From the NCBI GenBank assembly GCA_015665275.1, contig JADFAL010000020.1, positions 8,020 through 67,912 on the forward strand: a stretch of DNA of 59,893 bases, written 5' to 3'. The notes beneath the pieces were generated by a model. The model was not told the DNA's origin and did not search any database. It was given only the letters and a program-made list of their open reading frames with translations. Numbering within the stretch: the stretch's first letter is position 1; each line of letters begins with the position of its first letter. This DNA comes from Flavobacteriales bacterium (GTDB taxonomy: Bacteria; Bacteroidota; Bacteroidia; Flavobacteriales_D; Crocinitomicaceae). The position numbers and the translations under genes are program-made. Positions 1 through 7,962 of this stretch are shown in pieces.

Positions 1-426
1 GCTTTGAATTCTAGATTGACATTACTCATTCGAGAGCAATACGGTTATGCCTATAATATTGAAGCAGGATTCAGTTCTTATTCGGATTCTGGACTGTGGA
101 GTATCTATATGGGGACGGATCGAAAATACTTGGATAAGGCCCTTGAGCTTATTTATAAAGAACTTGCTACCATTCGTGAAGAAGGCTTATCCGAAAAGGA
201 TTTAGTTCAGGCGAAGGAGCAATTGAAGGGGCATTTGGCTTTGTCGTTAGATAGCAATATGGAGTTGATGTTTAGTCTTGCCAAAAGCGTTCTGATTCAT
301 GGAAAGGTGGATTCAGTGGCAGAGATTTACAAGCAAATAGATGCTATTACGGAGCAGGAAATTGCTGAAGTCGCAAAAGTGCATTTTGATCCAGAGCAAC
401 TAGGGGAACTCGTTTTTGAGTATTAG
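1..426 (+). CDS. M16 family zinc peptidase, C-terminal end (partial)
   Basis: The reading frame is open to the left edge, so only the last ~141 residues are present. They resemble the C-terminal half of M16 (insulinase/mitochondrial processing peptidase-like) proteins: a segment REQYGYAYNIEAGF, then a helix with KALELIYKELATIREEGLSEKDL and an AKEQLKGHLALSLDSN stretch, which in this family is the non-catalytic domain that closes over the HxxEH domain. The zinc site itself would lie upstream, outside the window, so activity cannot be judged. A leucine codon at position 4 could be misread as a start, but there is no reason for initiation there. The next gene starts 81 bases on in the same direction. 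Confidence 0.85.
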   Translation, partial: ALNSRLTLLIREQYGYAYNIEAGFSSYSDSGLWSIYMGTDRKYLDKALELIYKELATIREEGLSEKDLVQAKEQLKGHLALSLDSNMELMFSLAKSVLIHGKVDSVAEIYKQIDAITEQEIAEVAKVHFDPEQLGELVFEY

Positions 427-507
427 AGCGATTTTTTTGCGAATTCAATAATCTTCTTCCAACCGATCCTATTTCTAGCACGTTAGAGTAGCATAAAACT
501 GCTTGTA

Positions 508-1425
508 ATGAAAACTCTGCTATTCTCAATCCTACTTTCGTGGGGCTTTGTATCCTATGGTCAATATGATTTTTATCAGTACTTCGAAGGAGCCGACACC
601 CTCGCTTCCAATTCTGTATTCTTCGAAATCGACACTACAAACACCAATAATATATGGCAAATTGGTCCTCCACAGAAAGCTATTTTCGACAGTCCTTATA
701 GCGCACCTAATGTACTGGTAACCGATACGCTGTTGCCTTATCCTGCTATGGATACGTCTCGTGTCACGGCTACTGTTCAGTCACCGCAAGGTTGGTTCGG
801 TATCTGGGCATTTCAATGGCAACAAAAGCTGGATTATGGTCCTGGGGATGGTGGGATTCTCGAGATCTCTGCGGACAGCGGCGCAACATGGGTCAATGCA
901 TTCTACAACCCTTATGTCTACAATTTCTTTGGTTATGATCAGCAGAACTACGGATATCCCGGAAATGATGAAGGGTTTGTTGGGGTGGATACTACTTGGC
1001 GAAATGTTTGGCTTTGCTTCGATGTTTCCTGGATGAGTATGCAACAAGATTTACATGTACGATTTACTTCAATTAGTGATAGTACGGGCGGCGTGGCTAC
1101 TCCAAATGATGGTTGGATGATTGATAACGTTCTTTCCCAACCAACTTGGGTGCATACAATTAATGAAGTCAAGCCTGACGATTATATGGAAGTGTATCCT
1201 AACCCTGCGAATGAACGCATCCATATTATTACGGAGAAGAAGACCGAATTTCATATTATCGAAAAACTCTCTTTATATGATATGAATGGGAAACAAGTGA
1301 GGTATTTTGAGAACGTACCTACCAAGTTTTTCCTAGATGTGGCAGGTCTTCCCGAAGGAAAATATCTCCTTGAGGTTCAGACCAATTTCGAGAATCGAAG
1401 CTTCGATATCATCGTTCAGCATTAG
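508..1425 (+). CDS. Secreted protein with T9SS type A C-terminal sorting domain
   Basis: 305 residues. A signal peptide (about 1-18, ending VSYGQ) is followed by a beta-rich region rich in Trp, Tyr and Asp of about 200 residues with a jelly-roll look (WFGIWAFQWQ, DGGILEISADSG, NDGWMIDNV), then a C-terminal sorting domain from about residue 228: VYPNPANERIHI, LYDMNGKQV, LPEGKYLLEVQT. This is the type A T9SS signal of Bacteroidota, so the protein is probably exported across the outer membrane and anchored or released. No enzymatic motif is recognised. The stop codon is 2 bases from the start of a diheme peroxidase gene, so the two are probably cotranscribed. Confidence 0.85.
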   Translation: MKTLLFSILLSWGFVSYGQYDFYQYFEGADTLASNSVFFEIDTTNTNNIWQIGPPQKAIFDSPYSAPNVLVTDTLLPYPAMDTSRVTATVQSPQGWFGIWAFQWQQKLDYGPGDGGILEISADSGATWVNAFYNPYVYNFFGYDQQNYGYPGNDEGFVGVDTTWRNVWLCFDVSWMSMQQDLHVRFTSISDSTGGVATPNDGWMIDNVLSQPTWVHTINEVKPDDYMEVYPNPANERIHIITEKKTEFHIIEKLSLYDMNGKQVRYFENVPTKFFLDVAGLPEGKYLLEVQTNFENRSFDIIVQH

Positions 1426-1427
1426 AA

Positions 1428-2489
1428 ATGAAAGGAGTTCTCCTTTTTTTTGTTGTTGCCGTTGCGCTGCTCTCGTTGCAATGGAAAGTTGACGGACCAA
1501 CATTTGTTCAGCTTAAGACGCCCCTTGCCTTTCCTGAAATACCTGTTAGCAAAAGCAATCCTTTGACGGAAGAAGGAATTGAATTGGGACGAAGACTTTT
1601 TTACGATCCAATTTTGAGTGCGGATGAGTCATTCTCTTGTGCGTCGTGCCATCAACAACAATTTGCATTTAGCGACGGAAAATCGAAGGGAGTGGGAATT
1701 CACGGTGATACTTTGGTAAGAAATACGCCGGGGTTGTTCAATCTTGTTTGGTCTCCTCAATTGTTTTGGGATGGGCGTGCTCATTCTTTGGAAGCACAGG
1801 TATTTGAGCCGGTTCGAAAGCACAACGAAATGGATTTGAAATGGTCCGTTGCTGTCAAGAGAATTAAAAAGAACAAGCAGTATCGGGCAATGTTCCAATC
1901 GGTATTCGGGTCGACGAAAATTGATAGCGTAAAAGTTGCGAAGGCGATTGCGCAATTTGAACGATCAATGATTTCGTCCAATTCAAAGTTTGATCAAGTC
2001 CTTCGAGGAGAAAGATTTTTGTCTGAATCAGAGTATCGGGGATTTATCTTGATAAACGATCAGAACAAAGGGAATTGCCTGCACTGTCATACATCCGATG
2101 GCGATGCACTGGGAACGAACGGACAAATTGTCAACAACGGATTGCAGCAATATCGCAATGATAATACTAGTGATAGGGGAATGGCCAACATCACGGGTAG
2201 TGAAAAGGATGTTGGGAAATTCAAGATTCCATCCTTACGAAACCTTGTTTTCACCGCTCCCTATATGCATGACGGAAGATTTGAATCCCTTGAAGAGGTA
2301 GTGGATTTTTACAGCGAAGGGGTAATTAATGCACCTGAGACCAATCCGCGAATGGCAAATGCGAAACAAGGGGGAATGCACCTTTCAGATCAAGAAAAGA
2401 AAGATATAGTCAACTTTTTAAAAACAATGTCAGACAGTTCGTTTGTTTCGAATCCGGCATTTTCATCACCGTTTGAACAAAATGAATGA
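1428..2489 (+). CDS. Diheme cytochrome c peroxidase / MauG family protein
   Basis: 353 residues with an N-terminal hydrophobic signal segment (about 1-20). Two c-type heme motifs are visible: CASCH near residue 71 and CLHCH near residue 217, the spacing expected for bacterial diheme cytochrome c peroxidases. Other family marks are LGRRLFYDPILS before the first heme, RNTPGLFN, FWDGRAHSLEAQ, and FKIPSLRNLVFTAPYMHDGRF after the second heme, where the Met of YMHDG is in the position of the usual heme ligand. It probably acts in the periplasm reducing peroxide, or oxidising another protein as MauG does. It follows the T9SS-exported protein by 2 bases. Confidence 0.9.
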   Translation: MKGVLLFFVVAVALLSLQWKVDGPTFVQLKTPLAFPEIPVSKSNPLTEEGIELGRRLFYDPILSADESFSCASCHQQQFAFSDGKSKGVGIHGDTLVRNTPGLFNLVWSPQLFWDGRAHSLEAQVFEPVRKHNEMDLKWSVAVKRIKKNKQYRAMFQSVFGSTKIDSVKVAKAIAQFERSMISSNSKFDQVLRGERFLSESEYRGFILINDQNKGNCLHCHTSDGDALGTNGQIVNNGLQQYRNDNTSDRGMANITGSEKDVGKFKIPSLRNLVFTAPYMHDGRFESLEEVVDFYSEGVINAPETNPRMANAKQGGMHLSDQEKKDIVNFLKTMSDSSFVSNPAFSSPFEQNE

Positions 2490-2502
2490 CTGAAGAGTAT
2501 CC

Positions 2503-2569
2503 TAACCACAAAGGCGCAAGGTTGCGCGACCGGTAATTATATATAGTGCGCTTTGTGTCCTTGTGGTTA
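2503..2569. repeat. Imperfect inverted repeat, REP-like
   Basis: Arms 2503-2521 and 2551-2569 match as TAACCACAA...TTGTGGTTA with the A/G-rich part after it partly conserved (AAAGGCGCAAG against CTTTGTGTCC). Nested in the left half is a short hairpin, GCGCAA-GG-TTGCGC (2514-2527). It lies between the peroxidase gene and the GNAT gene. The outer arms resemble an intergenic sequence (TTAACCACAAAG...) that I recall as common in Bacteroidota genomes; that recollection was not checked. Confidence 0.6.
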
Positions 2570-2637
2570 ATTACTCAATATAAATCTTCTTCATTCTACT
2601 TTAAGCATTCGCCCCCTCCAATTGTATTATTCTTGAG

Positions 2638-2645
2638 TATTTTTG
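2638..2645 (+). promoter_or_regulatory. Putative -7 box TATTTTTG for the GNAT gene
   Basis: Exact match to the Bacteroidota TAnnTTTG box. It ends only 4 bases before the ATG at 2650, so a transcript from it would be leaderless or nearly so. No well-spaced TTTG -33 element is present. Confidence 0.4.
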
Positions 2646-2649
2646 CCAC

Positions 2650-3183
2650 ATGGAAATTCGCCCAATTACCCCTCAAGATTCCCAACACGATATTCAACGT
2701 TTTTACGACATCATGATTCATGCCTACAAAGTAACCGAAATCGAAATTTGGGGAGCGGACTACAAGCGCATGTTTACCGATGAGTTCCAAGCCATTATTA
2801 ATCAGGGCGATCTCATAGGGGGTTGGTACGATGGAATCCCGGTTGGAAGCATTCACGCTTATCCATTAAATGAAAATACCTACGCTTTTGGTTTGTTTTC
2901 GGTCGATTTTGCCTTCAAAGGAAAAAACATTGGTCGCGAATTGATTGCTAGAGCAGAGGAAACGGCCAAATCGAACGGAGCCTCCTTTATGGAACTCGAA
3001 ATACTGCGTTTGAAAAATAAGGAGTTGGAAGTCAAGCAACATCTCCGTGATTGGTATGTGCGCTTGGGATACGAATATATTTCTACCACCGATTTTGTCG
3101 ATAGAAAACCAGACAAAGCTGAAAAAGCCAAGCGTTTCATAGCTCCTTCTGTTTTTGATTGCTACCGAAAAGTATTGAAATAA
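2650..3183 (+). CDS. GNAT family N-acetyltransferase
   Basis: 177 residues, a single GNAT domain. The N-terminus MEIRPITPQDSQ is typical of this fold, and the acetyl-CoA pyrophosphate-binding segment is seen as VDFAFKGKNIGRELIARAEE at about residues 89-108 (the Q/RxxGxG/A motif appears as GKNIGREL). The C-terminal part contains WYVRLGYEYI, the usual beta strand region after helix 4. The substrate cannot be read from the sequence. The gene stands alone, with its own promoter-like box and a gap of about 160 bases on either side. Confidence 0.8.
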   Translation: MEIRPITPQDSQHDIQRFYDIMIHAYKVTEIEIWGADYKRMFTDEFQAIINQGDLIGGWYDGIPVGSIHAYPLNENTYAFGLFSVDFAFKGKNIGRELIARAEETAKSNGASFMELEILRLKNKELEVKQHLRDWYVRLGYEYISTTDFVDRKPDKAEKAKRFIAPSVFDCYRKVLK

Positions 3184-3294
3184 CTGTTTTGCCTCCAAGT
3201 TGATCAGTTTTAATGGGATTTCAGGACTTATTTACGAGAAAATAGAAAACAGCCCCCTGTTTTTTAGGGGTCTGTTAATAAAAAGTGACATTTT

Positions 3295-3329
3295 TTTGAT
3301 TTCACCCCCTCTTTTTTATTGTAGATTTG
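3295..3329 (+). promoter_or_regulatory. Putative promoter of glutamine synthetase III
   Basis: TTTG at 3295-3298 and TAGATTTG at 3322-3329 match the Bacteroidota -33 and -7 elements, separated by 23 bases, the upper end of the accepted range. The -7 box lies 18 bases upstream of the ATG at 3348, giving a leader of about 12 bases. Confidence 0.5.
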
Positions 3330-3347
3330 CAAAAAAAACTTTTCCTC

Positions 3348-5534
3348 ATGGCGAATCAAAGAATGCAAGCGTACTATGATGTTCTTCACAGAACACCAAA
3401 ACCAATTGATTTTGATGGTAAAATCTCTGAGATCTTTGGAGAAAATGTATTTCACCTTGAAGTAATGCGTGAATACCTTCCAGCTGAAGCTTACAAATCA
3501 ATGAAGCAGGCAATCTACGAAGGAACACGTTTGGATCGCGCCATGGCAGATCAAGTGGCTTCTGCCATGAAAGATTGGGCACTTACCAAAGGAGCAACGC
3601 ATTATACGCACTGGTTTCAGCCATTAACAGGATCTACAGCAGAAAAGCACGATGCATTCTTTAAGCCTGTTGGACCGGGAAAAGCAATTGAACGATTTGA
3701 TGGAGATTTATTGGTTCAACAGGAGCCGGATGCGTCTTCATTCCCGAATGGAGGCATTCGTAATACGTTTGAAGCGCGTGGATATACAGCATGGGATCCA
3801 TCATCTCCAGCATTCGTAATTGATAAAACACTTTGTATTCCAACCATCTTTATCGCCTACACAGGAGAAGCATTGGATTATAAAATGCCTTTGTTGAAAG
3901 CGCTTCAAGCCGTAAATAATTCTGCTGTTGATGTGTGTCGATACTTCGATAAAAACGTTGATAAAGTTACTGCCACGTTAGGCTGGGAGCAAGAGTACTT
4001 CCTTGTGGACAAAGCCTTGTTTAATGCACGTCCTGATTTAATGATGACTGGACGAGCGTTGTTTGGTCATGCTTCTGCCAAAGGACAGCAGTTGGACGAT
4101 CATTACTTTGGTTCCATTACAGCCCGTGTAACTGCATTCATGCGCGAATTTGAAACAGATGCTATTCGATTGGGAATTCCTGTTACAACACGTCACAATG
4201 AAGTAGCACCGAACCAATTTGAATGTGCGCCTATCTTCGAAGAATGTAACTTGGCCAACGATCACAACTTGTTGTTAATGGATATTTTGGAGAAGGTGGC
4301 ACGACGGCATGATTTCCGTGTCTTGTTACACGAAAAGCCATTTGCAGGAGTAAACGGATCAGGAAAACACAACAACTGGTCGTTGAGTACAAATACAGGT
4401 GTAAACTTGTTAGCTCCGGGTAAAAATCCGAAGTCAAACATGCAATTCCTAACCTTCTTTGTAAATACAATCAAGGCGATTCATGATAATTCAGATTTGC
4501 TACGTGCTGCAATTGCAGGAGCAGGGAACGACCACCGTCTAGGGGCGAACGAAGCACCGCCAGCGATTATCTCAGCATTTATCGGGTCTCAATTAACGGA
4601 GGTTTTGGATAAGCTAGAGAAGAGTATTAAGGCTGGAAAAATGACTCCAGAAGATAAAACAGAATTGAAACTGAATATCGGTAAAATTCCTCAAATCCTA
4701 TTGGACAACACAGATCGTAACCGTACATCGCCATTCGCTTTTACAGGTAACAAATTTGAGTTCCGCGCTGTAGGTTCGTCTGCAAACTGTTCTTCTGCAA
4801 TGATTGTATTGAACACCATCATGGCGAAGCAATTACAATTATTCAAGGCGTCTGTAGATGCTCGAATCAAGAAGGGAGATAGCAAGGACGAGGCAATTTT
4901 GAAAGAATTGCAGAAGTTGATCAAAGAGTCCAAAAAGATTCGTTTCGAAGGAAATGGGTACGGAGACGAGTGGGTGAAAGAAGCGAAAAAACGCGGATTG
5001 AGTAACTTAAAAGATACGCCACGAGCATTACAAGTTTGGCATGATAAAGGAGTAGCTTCACTATTTGATGAGATGGGTGTTCTTACTCCACGAGAGTTGG
5101 AAGCACGTCAGGAAATCGAATTCGAGAACTACGTGATGAAGATTCAAATTGAAGCTCGTGTCATGAACGAAATGGTGCGTAATTTCATCATCCCAGCAGG
5201 GGTAGAGTATCAGAACAAATTGATTACAAACGTTCAGGGCTTACAGAATGTATTGGGCGCGAAAGACGGAAAATCTGCTGCAGCCAGCCAAGTTGATGTG
5301 ATCAAAGATATTGCTGAGCATATGAACGAAATGAAATCAGCAAGCGACGTAATGTTGGCAGCTCGAAAGAAAGCAAATCAAATCGATGACATTGAAAAAC
5401 GTGCGATTGCATATTGTGATACTGTGAAAATCCACTTCGACAAAATTCGTTACCACGTTGACAAACTAGAATTGCTTATCGACGATGAAGAATGGAGATT
5501 ACCAAAGTTCAGAGAAATGCTATTTACAAGATAG
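3348..5534 (+). CDS. glnN: Glutamine synthetase type III
   Basis: 728 residues, the usual length of class III glutamine synthetase (about 720-730). It condenses ammonia with glutamate using ATP in the cytoplasm. Characteristic stretches are THWFQPLTGSTAEKHDAF (about 88-105), EARGYTAWDPSSPAF, GWEQEYFLVD, TRHNEVAPNQFECAPIF, and GVNGSGKHNNWSL, which carries the metal- and glutamate-binding residues. The C-terminal third (EIEFENYVMKIQIEARVM and following) is the helical region particular to class III. I chose ATG 3348 because a TTG seven codons earlier overlaps the -7 promoter box. The gene is monocistronic, closed by a strong hairpin at 5588. Confidence 0.95.
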   Translation: MANQRMQAYYDVLHRTPKPIDFDGKISEIFGENVFHLEVMREYLPAEAYKSMKQAIYEGTRLDRAMADQVASAMKDWALTKGATHYTHWFQPLTGSTAEKHDAFFKPVGPGKAIERFDGDLLVQQEPDASSFPNGGIRNTFEARGYTAWDPSSPAFVIDKTLCIPTIFIAYTGEALDYKMPLLKALQAVNNSAVDVCRYFDKNVDKVTATLGWEQEYFLVDKALFNARPDLMMTGRALFGHASAKGQQLDDHYFGSITARVTAFMREFETDAIRLGIPVTTRHNEVAPNQFECAPIFEECNLANDHNLLLMDILEKVARRHDFRVLLHEKPFAGVNGSGKHNNWSLSTNTGVNLLAPGKNPKSNMQFLTFFVNTIKAIHDNSDLLRAAIAGAGNDHRLGANEAPPAIISAFIGSQLTEVLDKLEKSIKAGKMTPEDKTELKLNIGKIPQILLDNTDRNRTSPFAFTGNKFEFRAVGSSANCSSAMIVLNTIMAKQLQLFKASVDARIKKGDSKDEAILKELQKLIKESKKIRFEGNGYGDEWVKEAKKRGLSNLKDTPRALQVWHDKGVASLFDEMGVLTPRELEARQEIEFENYVMKIQIEARVMNEMVRNFIIPAGVEYQNKLITNVQGLQNVLGAKDGKSAAASQVDVIKDIAEHMNEMKSASDVMLAARKKANQIDDIEKRAIAYCDTVKIHFDKIRYHVDKLELLIDDEEWRLPKFREMLFTR

Positions 5535-5545
5535 ATGTAACCGGA

Positions 5546-5570
5546 AGGTCATCGAGCTTAGTCGAGATGC
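5546..5570. repeat. Intergenic element with core GTCGAGATG
   Basis: A short imperfect inverted element (CATCGAG...GTCGAGATG) after the glutamine synthetase gene. The nine-base core GTCGAGATG at 5561-5569 recurs at 7831-7839, 38939-38947 and, inverted, at 43691-43699, each time in intergenic DNA downstream of a stop codon. Confidence 0.45.
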
Positions 5571-5587
5571 CCTTTAGATAAATAATG

Positions 5588-5625
5588 AAAAGCCGCGGTC
5601 AATGACTTGCGGCTTTTTTGTTTTA
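5588..5625. terminator. Bidirectional intrinsic terminator
   Basis: AAAAGCCGC (5588-5596) pairs with GCGGCTTTT (5609-5617) around a 12-base loop, with a T-run to the right and an A-run to the left. It lies between convergent genes: 54 bases after the glutamine synthetase stop and directly at the stop of the minus-strand gene at 5623, so it can serve both. Confidence 0.85.
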
Positions 5626-5922
5626 TCTAGATTTACCCATATTACGAATCTTATCAGGGATGGAGCCATACTGTTCTCGCTCCAAAAATTCGTTAAGGGT
5701 GTTTAGAGCAGTTGTGTCAGAAGAAATTAAAGTGTCCTTGTCCTGATCGATAGAGTCTCCTTCAACGGGTTGATGGTGATTGTATGGCTCGATATAATCA
5801 TCAGGTGGTTTCCAACCCGCTTGTTTCATAAATAGGATCCCCCAAATCATGAATATGGCAAACCCAATAACAAGTAAACCAATTAGTCCCAATACTATAT
5901 ACAGCACAACGTTTTTCTTCAT
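5623..5922 (-). CDS. Small single-pass membrane protein, unknown function
   Basis: 99 residues. An N-terminal hydrophobic segment at about 5-29 (VVLYIVLGLIGLLVIGFAIF) is followed by a hydrophilic, Asp/Glu-rich tail of about 65 residues with no motif that I recognise. The topology suggests an inner-membrane anchor with a soluble acidic tail. It lies 52 bases downstream of the beta-helix lipoprotein gene on the same strand, so it may be cotranscribed. The call as a gene rests on the clear membrane segment, the ATG start and the terminator directly at its stop. Confidence 0.6.
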   Translation of the reverse strand: MKKNVVLYIVLGLIGLLVIGFAIFMIWGILFMKQAGWKPPDDYIEPYNHHQPVEGDSIDQDKDTLISSDTTALNTLNEFLEREQYGSIPDKIRNMGKSR

Positions 5923-5974
5923 TTGGAATTCAAAAGTGCTTGATGGGCATTCGACAATTCAACATTCATGATCC

Positions 5975-7366
5975 CTAAGGGAACTCATAAGCCCCAATGT
6001 CTGGTGCAGCAGGATCTCTTGGATTAACACAAATATCCGTTCCTGGATTCATTCCTAATGTAATTCCGAAAGCACTATCTCCCGCCCCGTCTAATGGCGA
6101 ACCGTTCGCCCAGGTGTATATTCTGTTGCTGATGTCATTGAACAAAGGCTCATCATTCCAGATATTTCCGTTGGTATAGAATGCGTCGGTGAATGGGACG
6201 TCGGCTCGAATTAAATTGCGTTGAAAATTCAATACAATAGTACCCAATGTCGACGTATCCATCGCGACTTCGTAATTACCATTACCGTAGATAACGCTGT
6301 TGGTAATTGTTCCTTCATTTATTGGGCCAATAGTGTCATTAAAGTAATTCGTAATTCCTACTGCAGCACCAACATTATCTCCTGGACCGTAACTTAACAA
6401 GTGACAATGGTTGAAATTGAAATCGCCTCCGCGAAGCAGTAAGAACGCATGGATTCCATTGTCTGAAATCAAGCAATTCTCCGCTTTGACTTTTGCTCCA
6501 TCATAAATGAAGGTTCCGTATCGCGAGCAATTCTGAATGGTTGTATTGCTCATTTCAAGGGTGTAGCCACTATTTCCCGGGTCTTGACTGAAAAGATGCA
6601 CACCAGCAATGCCATTTTTAATGACTGCATGATCTATCGTACTTGGAAGCGCTTCTTGAAAATAGATGCCATAGTACTGTCCAGAGACATCGTCGTATTG
6701 AGCCTCCAATCGATCTCCTTGAAGCGTCACCGGGTCTGTTTTTGTTCCTTCAATATGCAAGGCTCCTTTGAATACGTAGATTAATGAGTTGTTATGCAGA
6801 TAAATGTCCGTTCCCGCAGGTATTGTTAACGTTTGCCCTTCATCGATTCCGGCAAAACCGTAAACAACATGTGGCTTGTCGTTTTGCCATACACCCGATG
6901 TGGTATCATTATAATGGAAGTATGCATCTTGTCCCCAAGCCGCTAAAATCACAAACTGATCCGTACCATTTGTTCGGAAACGAAGACTATCTTCCACTAC
7001 CATAGGCGTGCTTCCTCCGTTTGGATCTACAGTAACTTCTATAAAGATCCAAAGACTATCTTGGCCTTCAATTATTATGTCCTTGTGGATCGCCCCAGCA
7101 ACGCCGTCAACATTAATTCGGTAGTTAGAGTTATCGCCGCCCATCAATTCAATCTCATCTACGCGCAAACTTTCATTGCTGCGGTTGTAGATTTTCAATC
7201 GTTGCGTTGTTGATCCAATAGTGGTGAACACCGTGTCAAAGACTACGGTATCTCTTGAAAAATCAAGATTTCCCTCCGAGAAGAAGGTGTCCTTTTTACA
7301 ACTCGTAAGTTGAGATGCAAATAATGCCAATAAGGCAAATGGAAGTAAGACGGCTAGTTTCCGCAT
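5975..7366 (-). CDS. Lipoprotein with right-handed parallel beta-helix
   Basis: 463 residues from the chosen ATG. The start at 7366 gives a clean lipoprotein signal (MRKLAVLLPFALLALFAS then LTSC with Cys at about 23); an upstream in-frame codon at 7399 would only add a polar stretch before it. Residues about 35-170 form a beta-sandwich-like part with FRTNGTDQFVILAAWGQDA. From about 170 on there are repeated short strands with Asn/Gly turns (IYLHNNSLIYV, VTLQGDRLEAQYDDVSGQYYGI, IDHAVIKNGIAGVHLFSQD, NTTIQNCSRYGTFIYDGA, ENCLISDNGIHAF), the pattern of a parallel beta-helix. The C-terminus INPRDPAAPDIGAYEF-like ending (PDIGAYEF) is common to secreted right-handed beta-helix proteins of Bacteroidota. 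Probably surface-exposed; substrate unknown. Confidence 0.8.
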   Translation of the reverse strand: MRKLAVLLPFALLALFASQLTSCKKDTFFSEGNLDFSRDTVVFDTVFTTIGSTTQRLKIYNRSNESLRVDEIELMGGDNSNYRINVDGVAGAIHKDIIIEGQDSLWIFIEVTVDPNGGSTPMVVEDSLRFRTNGTDQFVILAAWGQDAYFHYNDTTSGVWQNDKPHVVYGFAGIDEGQTLTIPAGTDIYLHNNSLIYVFKGALHIEGTKTDPVTLQGDRLEAQYDDVSGQYYGIYFQEALPSTIDHAVIKNGIAGVHLFSQDPGNSGYTLEMSNTTIQNCSRYGTFIYDGAKVKAENCLISDNGIHAFLLLRGGDFNFNHCHLLSYGPGDNVGAAVGITNYFNDTIGPINEGTITNSVIYGNGNYEVAMDTSTLGTIVLNFQRNLIRADVPFTDAFYTNGNIWNDEPLFNDISNRIYTWANGSPLDGAGDSAFGITLGMNPGTDICVNPRDPAAPDIGAYEFP

Positions 7367-7454
7367 AAGTATTGTACTTTCGTTGGCAAAGTAACGCAAA
7401 AAGAATAAGTTTTATTTTATCTCAATTCGTACTTTATTTTTTAAAAAGTTTATT

Positions 7455-7462
7455 TATCTTTG
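7455..7462 (+). promoter_or_regulatory. Putative -7 box TATCTTTG of rpmE2
   Basis: Exact TAnnTTTG match, followed by CC, 31 bases upstream of the rpmE2 ATG. No clear TTTG lies at the -33 position. Confidence 0.55.
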
Positions 7463-7493
7463 CCACCCGATTTAAGGGAAAAGAAACATTGTT

Positions 7494-7742
7494 ATGAGAA
7501 AAGATATTCATCCAGAAGATTATAGATTGGTAGTATTTAAAGATATGTCGAATGACTATTCTTTTTTGTGTCCTTCATGCGCAGCGTCTAGCGAAACTGT
7601 GAAATGGGAGGATGGAAATGAGTATCCATTAATCAAATTGGATATTTCTCACAAGTCACATCCATTCTTTACTGGAGTTGTTCAGTTCGTGGATACGGCA
7701 GGTCGTATCGACAAATTCAACAACCGTTACCGTCGTAAATAA
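7494..7742 (+). CDS. rpmE2: 50S ribosomal protein L31 type B
   Basis: 82 residues with the L31 signature (MRKDIHPEDYRLVVFKDMS, LDISHKSHPFFTGVVQFVDT, GRIDKFNNRY). The length and DIHPEDYR N-terminus fit type B. A CPSC pair at about residues 26-29 is present, but the second Cys pair of the zinc-binding type A form is missing, as expected for a C-minus or type B protein. The gene is alone, with its own promoter box and a terminator hairpin 20 bases after the stop. Confidence 0.95.
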   Translation: MRKDIHPEDYRLVVFKDMSNDYSFLCPSCAASSETVKWEDGNEYPLIKLDISHKSHPFFTGVVQFVDTAGRIDKFNNRYRRK

Positions 7743-7761
7743 TTCAAGGTATTACATATTT

Positions 7762-7795
7762 GAAGACCATTCCTCTCGGGATGGTCTTTTTTTGT
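7762..7795 (+). terminator. Intrinsic terminator of rpmE2
   Basis: AAGACCAT (7763-7770) pairs with ATGGTCTT (7781-7788) around a 10-base loop, followed by a run of T. Confidence 0.9.
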
Positions 7796-7962
7796 TGGCC
7801 CTTTTTAAGAGTATCATAACGTAAAGAGAAGTCGAGATGTTCATCCCAAGTAATGGCTTCATTGTGCTCGATATAGTCAATCCGATGACGGTTTTAAAAA
7901 ACTGGTGCTGAATTTGCAGTATTCACACTATAAGTAGGTTCTAACAACTATCTTTACAACGC

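Noticed and set aside
3250-3270. Terminator after the GNAT gene (CCCCT...AGGGG)
   Set aside because: Five-base stem with a T-rich loop and no T-run after it; too weak to call.
3327-3347. TTG start seven codons upstream for glutamine synthetase
   Set aside because: The TTG is part of the -7 promoter box TAGATTTG, and the ATG fits the family N-terminus.
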